Of a stretch of 64,000 nucleotides of DNA, positions 43,524-50,105 are shown piece by piece. The position numbers were made by a program, and so were the translations under genes. A model generated the notes under the pieces. That model was not told where the DNA came from and ran no database searches. It was given only the letters and a program-made list of their open reading frames with translations. Position 1 is the stretch's first letter. The number at the start of each line of letters is the position of its first letter. Source of the DNA: CAYQXJ01 sp964421565. GTDB lineage: Bacteria; Planctomycetota; Brocadiia; SM23-32. The stretch is from NCBI GenBank assembly GCA_964421565.1, contig CAYQXJ010000014.1:1-64000 (forward strand), written 5' to 3'.

Positions 43524-44528
43524 CTAACCTTTTAAGGCGACGTCACGCATGGCGATGTAGTTCTCCTGCGGCACGTATGCGGGGATACTGTTCCCGGAGC
43601 CGAGGGCATAGCCTCCCCGTCCTTCGGTGCGTTCGAGCATGGCCCGGCAGCGCTCCTTGATCCGCTCGGGCGTGGAGCGGCAGAGGAAGTCCACGTCGAT
43701 GCCGCCCAGGATGGCGATGCGCTTTCCCCACTGTTCGTAGGCCTGCTCCACCGGCAAGATCTGGTCTTCGTAGCTGTGCTTGCCGTCGTAGCCGATTGTG
43801 TCGATTACGTCGTCCATCACCCCCGCCAGGTTGCCGCACGAGTGCAATACGGCGGGTTTGCCCGCGGCGTGGATGGCGGCGACGATGCGCTGATGCCAGG
43901 GAATCACCCAGCGGCGCATCTGTTCGGGGCGCAGCATCGTCTGCGTTTTGAAGCCCCAGTCGTCATTGCCCATCAGGGCGCCGACCGTATCGTAGCCGGC
44001 GCAGAGTTCGTAGTAACGAACGAGCCGGCTGCCGATGGCCTCGAAGATCTCGTCCACCAGTTCGGGCTCGTCGAGGCTCAGATAGCAGAGCCGTTCATAG
44101 CCCACGAGGCCGACCGCGTTCTCCAGCACGCCGCCGGGCCCCCAGACGGTCAGCTTCATCCCTTCCGGCAGGGGGGACTGGGCCAGGGCAGAGTAGTCGC
44201 ACGCGTCGGGCTCGGGCCATGCGTAGGCCTCGAAGCTCTCACGATCGGTGATCAGAGCTCCCTGGTTCATGGAGACGGTGGATTCCTTGGCCCGCTCACC
44301 TTTGGGGAAGGCGAAACCGCCGGCGTGGCAGAGCATGTAGTCGTAGCCCAGGTTGCGCCAGGCCAGCAGCAGGTAACGGCTCCGGGGGCCGCTCCAGTCT
44401 TCCGGCACGCCGGGTTCGGCGAACCGCTTGATCAGCTCGCCGTTGACGGGCAGTTCGAACAGCACGGGGTGGTCGGGCTCGTCGCCGCCCAGCACGCGGA
44501 CCAACTGGCTGAAATCGGGAGCGCGCAT
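43524..44528 (-). CDS. Uroporphyrinogen decarboxylase (UroD)-family protein, probably methyltransferase-like
   Basis: A 334-residue UroD-fold protein. It lacks the N-terminal substrate-binding RQAGR motif of true HemE. It has the HxC motif (AVLHSCGNLAGVMDDVID) that binds zinc in corrinoid:thiol methyltransferases such as MtaA. The third zinc Cys of MtaA (in a PGCGI-like site) appears as GSGNSIP here, so the zinc site is incomplete or different. Such proteins are abundant in genomes rich in sulfatases and Gfo/Idh/MocA genes. The start is ATG 44526-44528. It is divergent from the GDSL-like gene and 82 bp upstream of the activase. Confidence 0.8.
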   Translation of the reverse strand: MRAPDFSQLVRVLGGDEPDHPVLFELPVNGELIKRFAEPGVPEDWSGPRSRYLLLAWRNLGYDYMLCHAGGFAFPKGERAKESTVSMNQGALITDRESFEAYAWPEPDACDYSALAQSPLPEGMKLTVWGPGGVLENAVGLVGYERLCYLSLDEPELVDEIFEAIGSRLVRYYELCAGYDTVGALMGNDDWGFKTQTMLRPEQMRRWVIPWHQRIVAAIHAAGKPAVLHSCGNLAGVMDDVIDTIGYDGKHSYEDQILPVEQAYEQWGKRIAILGGIDVDFLCRSTPERIKERCRAMLERTEGRGGYALGSGNSIPAYVPQENYIAMRDVALKG

Positions 44529-44686
44529 GGCTTCTCCACTGACAGTGCAACGGGAAGCGCCCACGTTACAGCGGGCTGCGCCACTGCGCAACCGCAGCGA
44601 CGGGCACTGGAGGGCGCGGCCCGCCTGCGGTACACTGTGTGCGTCCGGAATCCCCGCACTCCGCGCTTTCCTTAGAGGAGCCTGCA

Positions 44687-46123
44687 ATGCGCATCCCCGT
44701 CTCCGCCGCACTCATCACCCTCTTTCTCTTGTCGGTGTCAGCCATGGCCCAGCAGAACCCCGCCCGCGACCTTCCGCGCCCCGAACCGCCGGCGAACTCC
44801 GATCAGCTCGGCGCAGGCATCCAGCGGCCCATGACCCTTATGGCCACCAGCACGCCAGAGCGACGCAACACGGTCAAGGTGCTCTACTACGGCCAGTCGA
44901 TCACCAACCAGCAGTGGACCGACCAGGTCAGCGAACACCTCCGGCAGACGTATTCCCACGCCGACCTGCAGTTCGAGAAGCTCTCCCTGGGCGGCTTCGC
45001 CAGCCAGAGGCTGGTGCGCACCACGGATTACGACGTACTGCCGTACTACCCGGACCTGCTGGTCTTCCACGTTTTGGGCGACCACCGGCGCTACGAGGAT
45101 ATCATCATCAAGGTCCGCCAGAAGACCACCGCCCAGATCGCCATCTGGAATGATCACATAACCCGCCTGCCGACGTCGCCCGACGATTGGAGCGAGCAGA
45201 TGTCCTACAAGTTCATACCGAGCTACGCCGAACGCTACGGCTGTTACCTGATGGATATCCGCACGCCGTGGAAGGAGTACCTGCTGAAGCATGGCTTCGA
45301 GCCGAAGAAGTTCCTGCGCGACGGCGTGCACTTGAACGACAACGGCAACTGGCTTCTGGCGACCCTCATCAACGACCGTCTGCTTTACAACCCCAAGCTG
45401 CCCCGTGACTGGCAGGACCTGGTGCGCGACTATGCTGTCGGCGAAGATGTCGAGTGGCAGGACGGCCGGCTGAAGCTGGAGTTCACGGGCAACCGTGTCG
45501 ATGTCGTCAGCGCGTGGACAGGGGGGGGCGAGCCCGGGCATGCGAAGGTGCTTATCGACGGCAAGGCCCCCAGTGAGCATCCGGAAGTCTACTACCACGC
45601 ACGCCCGACGGGCACACCCCACATCGGATGGCCAGCCATCAAGCGTATCGGCCACCGCGTACCGCTGCTGCAGGAGCAATGGACGGCGAGAGTCTGGGGC
45701 TTCAACGAGGATGCCACGGATTTCCAGTTCGAGGTCACCGGTTCGGTTACTGGCCCGGACGGGCGTGGGCGCGGTGCCGAGACCTTCGTCTCGGAGTCCG
45801 GCCGGGTCGTGATCGAGCCGCAGGACTGGACCTACGACTACGATTGGAGCCTGGCTCAGCGACGCAATGATGCGCCACGTCTGCCGCAGGAGCATGTCGT
45901 CCGGTGGCAGACCAGGGCGATAGCTGAGGACACCTACGCGCCGGAGAAGGTCGAAGACCCCTCCATGACATACGCCACGGTGCTCGCGCAAGGACTCCAG
46001 AACGCGCGGCACACGCTGGAGCTGCTGAGCAGTTTTGGAGGGCCGATGCCGATCGGCGCAATCCGCGTCTACGAGCCGCCTCTGAAGCAGGTCGAACCGC
46101 TTCACGGCCAGCCCGTGCAGTAG
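44687..46123 (+). CDS. Secreted SGNH/GDSL-type hydrolase
   Basis: A 478-residue protein with a Sec signal peptide (about residues 1-21, cleavage after SAMA). The SGNH domain shows a block I-like VLYYGQSITNQQW with the presumed nucleophile Ser, and a block V DGVHLNDNGN with the Asp-x-x-His pair. The C-terminal half is beta-rich (LKLEFTGNRVDVV onward) and may be a carbohydrate-binding or jelly-roll domain. It probably removes ester groups from polysaccharide. AGAGGAG at 44674-44680 precedes the ATG. The lipoprotein gene follows 18 bp later. Confidence 0.8.
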   Translation: MRIPVSAALITLFLLSVSAMAQQNPARDLPRPEPPANSDQLGAGIQRPMTLMATSTPERRNTVKVLYYGQSITNQQWTDQVSEHLRQTYSHADLQFEKLSLGGFASQRLVRTTDYDVLPYYPDLLVFHVLGDHRRYEDIIIKVRQKTTAQIAIWNDHITRLPTSPDDWSEQMSYKFIPSYAERYGCYLMDIRTPWKEYLLKHGFEPKKFLRDGVHLNDNGNWLLATLINDRLLYNPKLPRDWQDLVRDYAVGEDVEWQDGRLKLEFTGNRVDVVSAWTGGGEPGHAKVLIDGKAPSEHPEVYYHARPTGTPHIGWPAIKRIGHRVPLLQEQWTARVWGFNEDATDFQFEVTGSVTGPDGRGRGAETFVSESGRVVIEPQDWTYDYDWSLAQRRNDAPRLPQEHVVRWQTRAIAEDTYAPEKVEDPSMTYATVLAQGLQNARHTLELLSSFGGPMPIGAIRVYEPPLKQVEPLHGQPVQ

Positions 46124-46141
46124 GGGTGGGAAGAGGGTGAC

Positions 46142-47140
46142 ATGCTTCGCGGGTGTTACCGGCTCTGGGCTCTCGCCATTTTGACGGTTCTGGCCGGCTG
46201 CACGGCGCAGCCGGTCGGAACAATGCGCAGAAGTGGAGCGACGGCAGTGGAACGCATTGACTTCCATGGATGGCGCGACTGCTACCGGTTGAGCAACGGC
46301 GAGGCGGAGGTGGTCTTCGTGCCGCAGGTGGCGCGCATCATGCGCTATGCGCCTGCGGGTGGCGAAAACGTGCTGTGGGTGAACCCCCAGACGACGCCCG
46401 ATGCAGTCGGCAACGGCGAGCCGCCGCACGTCGGCGGCTGGGTGAACTACGGCGGCTACAAGCTATGGCCGGCCCCGCAGCAGCGCTGGGGATGGCCTCC
46501 GCCGAGCGCACTGGACAGCGGACAGTGCACGCTCGAGGTCGAAGAGGGGGCGCTCCACGTGAGAGGCCAGGTCGACGAACACATCGGGATCCGCTTCGAC
46601 CGCGTCATCCGGCTCGCGCCGCAGGGCACACGGGTTGACCTGCAGCAGAAGATGGTGAACGTCTCGGCTGAGCCGGTCACGTGGGCCGTCTGGGACGTAA
46701 CGCAGATCCCGTCGGCCTGCGTCGTATTCGTGCCACTTGCGCCCGGCTCGGACTATTACACACAGGAAGGCCTGCGCCTGAGCAACCAGTGGAGGCGGGT
46801 CGATTCGGTTCTGCTGTTGAGGCCGGAAGGGGAGCCGGAAAAGGTCTTTGTAAAGGGCGGGCCGGGCTGGCTCGGGGCGAAGGTATCGGGGCGCATATTC
46901 ATCAAGATGTTCCGCCTCTCGCACATCAGCGCACCGGCGCCGGAGGCACCACGGGAAGTTTGGACCGGAGACACCGGCTACGTTGAGCTGGAGGTCGTCG
47001 GGCCACAGACGACGCTGATGCCGGGCGAGAGCGCAACGCTGGCGGAGACGTGGTTTCTGTGTTCGGCAGGCGCCGACGCGGAGACTGACGGGCAGGTCGC
47101 GGCCGCCGCGCGCGCCTGCGCGCAGAAGGCGCACCGCTGA
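46142..47140 (+). CDS. Lipoprotein with DUF4380-like (mutarotase-fold) domain
   Basis: A 332-residue lipoprotein: signal sequence with lipobox LAGC (Cys20). The mature part has EAEVVFVPQVARIMRYAPAGGENVLWVNP and WVNYGGYKLWPAPQQRWGWPP, patterns I associate with DUF4380 proteins of the galactose-mutarotase-like fold. Catalysis has not been shown for that family as far as I know. The end VELEVVGPQTTLMPGESATLAETW is a beta sandwich strand set. The GDSL-like gene lies just upstream, so both likely act on carbohydrate at the cell surface. Confidence 0.75.
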   Translation: MLRGCYRLWALAILTVLAGCTAQPVGTMRRSGATAVERIDFHGWRDCYRLSNGEAEVVFVPQVARIMRYAPAGGENVLWVNPQTTPDAVGNGEPPHVGGWVNYGGYKLWPAPQQRWGWPPPSALDSGQCTLEVEEGALHVRGQVDEHIGIRFDRVIRLAPQGTRVDLQQKMVNVSAEPVTWAVWDVTQIPSACVVFVPLAPGSDYYTQEGLRLSNQWRRVDSVLLLRPEGEPEKVFVKGGPGWLGAKVSGRIFIKMFRLSHISAPAPEAPREVWTGDTGYVELEVVGPQTTLMPGESATLAETWFLCSAGADAETDGQVAAAARACAQKAHR

Positions 47141-47554
47141 GGCGCTGCTGCCAGGGGGTGGTGAGGCCTTACTAACGCGCCTCTACCCCCTTAAGCGGGT
47201 GGGGCCCCATGTCCTGGCATAGGGAACTGGAACCGATTGACTGACCCGCGCCGGCTGGTGGACCTCCGCCACCCTCGTGCCCGGCGAGCTGCGCGAGACC
47301 CTCACCGCCGAGGTCGTCCGGGAACACGTCCATGTTCGATTTGCTCTGCTACCGGCGCCTACTGGCGAGACAGGACCTGCCGGACAAAGCATGCGGGCGG
47401 CTCACGCGTGCCCTTCTGGCCGCAGTGCAGGCGCAGGTGCAGGCTGGCCGCATGAGATCGGCTGCCAAAGGGCTGAACGGCCGCGGCTGCGTAGAGGGCT
47501 GCGAACTCTCGCTGCCCCGGACCGCTCGGGCAGCGCGGCTTTGGGGTTTCGACC
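47141..47554. other. Gene-poor stretch before the arsR operon
   Basis: About 410 bases (595 to the arsR start) with no gene that I can support. Short open frames exist in several phases but lack ribosome sites and family resemblance, as expected in GC-rich DNA. I looked for SRP RNA, 6S, RNase P and tmRNA signatures and saw none. The right end holds the promoter and operator of the arsR unit. Confidence 0.6.
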
Positions 47555-47583
47555 TTGACGTGCCGCCCCGAATAGGATAAAGT
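47555..47583 (+). promoter_or_regulatory. Promoter of the arsR-ATP-grasp-kamA operon
   Basis: TTGACG at 47555-47560 and TAAAGT at 47578-47583, spacing 17. The -10 overlaps the left arm of the operator. The predicted untranslated leader before arsR is about 145 bases. Confidence 0.6.
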
Positions 47584-47603
47584 ATCTAAATATAAAGATA
47601 CTT
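47580..47603 (+). promoter_or_regulatory. ArsR-type operator (perfect dyad)
   Basis: AAGTATCT (47580-47587) and AGATACTT (47596-47603) form a perfect 8-bp inverted repeat around the AT-only spacer AAATATAA. This AT-rich island sits in GC-rich DNA on the -10 and start region of the operon that begins with an ArsR-family gene, the expected place for autorepression. Confidence 0.75.
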
Positions 47604-47735
47604 CGATGAAGCGGGCCGGTGGGGCGGTCCGACAGTCGAGGGGGCGAGGATATGCATCCCGGGGCAATCTGAGCAGAATCCGGCGGGGGGCCTCTGCCGG
47701 GAGCCAGCCATCACCAAGCGCGGGAGGAGTCGCGC

Positions 47736-48026
47736 ATGAGACCACAGGTCGAAGATGATGCTGCAATGTTCAAGGCGCTCTCCGATCCCCTGCGTCTGCG
47801 GCTTTTGAGCCTGCTGCCGACCAGCGGCGACAAGCGGGAGTTCTGCGTCTGCGATCTGGCCCGCAAGCTCGACGTCAGCCAGCCCTGCCTGTCGCACCAT
47901 CTGAACATCCTCAAGAATGCGAGTCTGATCGGGTTTGAGAAAGACGGCTGCAGCACGTTCTACTACGTCGAAGATGATGAAATGCAGCAGAGACTGCGTG
48001 ACTTTCAGAAGAGAATGAAACTGTGA
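47736..48026 (+). CDS. ArsR/SmtB-family metal(loid)-responsive repressor
   Basis: A 96-residue winged-helix repressor. The helix preceding the recognition helix carries EFCVCDLARKLDVSQPCLSHHL; the Cys-x-Cys in CVCDL is the arsenite/heavy-metal site of ArsR-type alpha-3 sensors, and the recognition helix is SQPCLSHHLNILKNA with a further Cys. The wing is IGFEKDGCSTFYYV. The ATG follows GGGAGGAG (47722-47729). Its stop overlaps the GTG start of the ATP-grasp gene (GTGA), so the regulator is coupled to the biosynthetic-looking genes it presumably controls. The actual signal could be a metal, thiol state or other ligand. Confidence 0.9.
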   Translation: MRPQVEDDAAMFKALSDPLRLRLLSLLPTSGDKREFCVCDLARKLDVSQPCLSHHLNILKNASLIGFEKDGCSTFYYVEDDEMQQRLRDFQKRMKL

Positions 48027-49054
48027 AGACGGCACTGATATACGACGAGATGACGCCCGACGGCCGGGCCGGCTGGGTGGAGGCCGAGTATGAATCGCCC
48101 GAGACAATACAGGCGCTGCTGGACGCCATAGCGGAGCATTGCGATGAGGCGGTGGCGGTGCCTTTTGATGAGGGCCTCATCGGCCGGCTCCACATGGAAC
48201 GTCCGGACCTGGCCTTCAACATCGCGGAAGGGCGCGCGGGGGCATCGCGCGAAACCATCGTCCCCTGCGTGCTGGAATACCTTCAGGTACCTTACACCGG
48301 CTCGGACGGCGTTGCGCTGGGGGTGTCGCTGAATAAGGCGATGACCAAGCAGCTTGCCATGCGCGCGGGAGTGCCGACGCCGGAGTTCTCACTGTTCCGC
48401 GAGACGTGGCAGGTGGAGGAGGCAGCCGGAAGCCTGCCATATCCTGTGCTGGCCAAGCCCAACTACGGTGGCTCCAGCGTAGGCATTGAGCTGGACAGCG
48501 TGGTCGAGGGCCCGGACCGGCTGGTGCCCGTTGTGCAGGAGCACCTGCGCGTCTACGAGCAGCCCTGCCTGGTGGAGCGTTACGTGCGGGGGAGCGACGT
48601 GACGGTCGGGTTGCTCGGCAGTGAGCAGGGCGCGGGCATCGAGGTCCTCCCCGTTGGACGCATCGAAGCCCCCGACGGACTCTACTCCGCTCACGTTAAG
48701 CAGTCTCACGAGCGACGCGTCCTCTGCCCCTGCGACCTGCCCGAGGGCGTCGAGGAGCAGTTGATCGACTGGGCGCTGCGCGTTTACCGGGCGATTGGCG
48801 CACGCGACTTCGCGCGGGTGGACTTCATGGTCGACGAGGGCGGCGAGGCACACTTCCTGGAGATCAACCCCTTGCCCGGGCTGAGCCCCTTCTACGGGGT
48901 GTATCCTGTGCTGGCAACGGCTGCCGGTTACGACCACAGCGCCCTCATAGGCCGGATCATGGAGGTGGCAATGGACAGATACGCACGCAAAACGAGGAGC
49001 ATGCAGCATGGACGACTGGCAACAGCAGTTGCGCAACAGCATCACAACTGTTGA
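48023..49054 (+). CDS. D-Ala-D-Ala ligase-like ATP-grasp enzyme
   Basis: A 343-residue ATP-grasp ligase resembling D-alanine-D-alanine ligase. The glycine-rich loop is VLAKPNYGGSSVGIELD, followed by QPCLVERYVRGSDVTVG, ARVDFMVDEGG and FLEINPLPGLSPFYGVYP, so the Mg-ATP site is complete. The N-terminal EGRAGASRETIVPCVLEYLQVPYTGSD also fits Ddl. It is not in a cell-wall gene cluster, and it overlaps arsR by four bases and kamA by 47 bases, so it likely joins another amino acid pair. The substrate is unknown; a peptide or amide bond to an amino acid made by the neighbouring aminomutase is inference. Confidence 0.85.
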   Translation: MKTALIYDEMTPDGRAGWVEAEYESPETIQALLDAIAEHCDEAVAVPFDEGLIGRLHMERPDLAFNIAEGRAGASRETIVPCVLEYLQVPYTGSDGVALGVSLNKAMTKQLAMRAGVPTPEFSLFRETWQVEEAAGSLPYPVLAKPNYGGSSVGIELDSVVEGPDRLVPVVQEHLRVYEQPCLVERYVRGSDVTVGLLGSEQGAGIEVLPVGRIEAPDGLYSAHVKQSHERRVLCPCDLPEGVEEQLIDWALRVYRAIGARDFARVDFMVDEGGEAHFLEINPLPGLSPFYGVYPVLATAAGYDHSALIGRIMEVAMDRYARKTRSMQHGRLATAVAQQHHNC

Positions 49055-50105
49055 GCAACTTGAGAGATACGTGAATCTGACGCCCGAAGAGCGCGAGGGG
49101 ATAGCGCGCATTCAAGGCGTCTTCAACTGGGGCATTAGCCCTTACTACGCGTCGCTTATGGAACGCGACGATCCCCAATGCCCGGTGCGCCTGCAGGTGG
49201 TGCCGCGTATTCAGGAACGGCATGACGAGCTCGGCGTGTGGGACCCGCTCAAGGAAGAGGACCACAGCCCCGTCGAGAATCTGATCCACGTCTATCCGGA
49301 TCGCGTGGCGTTCTGCGTCAGCAGCGTCTGTGCCACGTTCTGCCGGTTCTGCCTGCGCAAGCGGATGGTGGATACGCGCGGTTCGGCCATCACGGCGGCG
49401 AACTTCGAGGAAGGGCTCGACTACATCCGCGCGAACCCCGCCATACGCGACGTGCTGCTGACCGGCGGTGATCCACTGTTGATGGAGGACGAGCGCGTTG
49501 AAGAGGTAGTGGCCAGGGTGCACGAGATACCGCATGTCGAGCTGGTGCGCATCGGCAGCCGCACGCCGTGTACACTGCCTATGCGGATCACGGACGAACT
49601 GATGCGGCGCCTGAGCAAGTACCAGCCCTTCTGGATCAATACCCATTTCAACCACCCGAAAGAGCTGACCGAGGAGGCTGTAGCAGCCTGCGGACGCATC
49701 GTCGACGCCGGCATCCCCATGGGCAACCAGACCGTCTTCATGGCGGGCATCAACGACGACACTGAGGTGCTGAAGGAACTCGGCGAACGGCTGGTCGCGG
49801 CGCGCGTCAGGCCTTACTACCTCTACCAGTGCCAGGTGCTCAAGGGAACGGCCCATTTCCGTGTGCCGATTGAGCAGGGCATACGTATCGTGCGGGGGCT
49901 GCGGGGGCGCACCAGCGGATTCGCCATCCCGCAGTACGTCCTCGACACGCCTTACGGTAAAGTGCCGCTCAATTATGACTACTTGAAGGGGCGCGACGGG
50001 GAAGACATGGTCATGGAAACCTTCTCGGGCAAGATCTGGCGCGAGCCAAACTCCCTGCGCAGGTGTGCAACATGTCAGGCGGATCCGAACCTCGTCTCAT
50101 CCTAA
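49008..50105 (+). CDS. KamA-family radical SAM aminomutase
   Basis: A 365-residue lysine-2,3-aminomutase-like enzyme. The SAM cluster Cys are 108, 112 and 115 (CATFCRFCLRKR), with Arg117 matching the carboxylate-binding Arg134 of the clostridial enzyme. Lys318 (DTPYGKVPL) matches the PLP lysine 337. Of the two Asp residues that hold the lysine side-chain amine, the one at 330 is kept (Asp313). The one at 293 aligns with Gln276 (YQCQVLKG), and the glycine loop before the PLP lysine is two residues shorter. So the product is a beta-amino acid, but possibly not beta-lysine. GAGGAG (48993-48998) precedes the ATG. Confidence 0.88.
   Translation: MDDWQQQLRNSITTVEQLERYVNLTPEEREGIARIQGVFNWGISPYYASLMERDDPQCPVRLQVVPRIQERHDELGVWDPLKEEDHSPVENLIHVYPDRVAFCVSSVCATFCRFCLRKRMVDTRGSAITAANFEEGLDYIRANPAIRDVLLTGGDPLLMEDERVEEVVARVHEIPHVELVRIGSRTPCTLPMRITDELMRRLSKYQPFWINTHFNHPKELTEEAVAACGRIVDAGIPMGNQTVFMAGINDDTEVLKELGERLVAARVRPYYLYQCQVLKGTAHFRVPIEQGIRIVRGLRGRTSGFAIPQYVLDTPYGKVPLNYDYLKGRDGEDMVMETFSGKIWREPNSLRRCATCQADPNLVSS

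Noticed and set aside
43524..44528. Calling the UroD-like protein hemE.
   Set aside because: The N-terminal Arg-rich substrate motif of true uroporphyrinogen decarboxylase is missing and there are no haem-synthesis neighbours.
47332..47580. An 82-codon frame (and a 93-codon frame at 47277-47558) in the gap before arsR.
   Set aside because: No ribosome site, overlapping alternatives in other frames, composition like random GC-rich DNA, and the end runs into the promoter and operator.
48023..49054. Calling the ATP-grasp gene ddl (cell-wall D-Ala-D-Ala ligase).
   Set aside because: The ATP site fits, but the operon context (ArsR, KamA, Pth fusion) and the absence of mur/alr neighbours argue against a cell-wall role, so no symbol is given.
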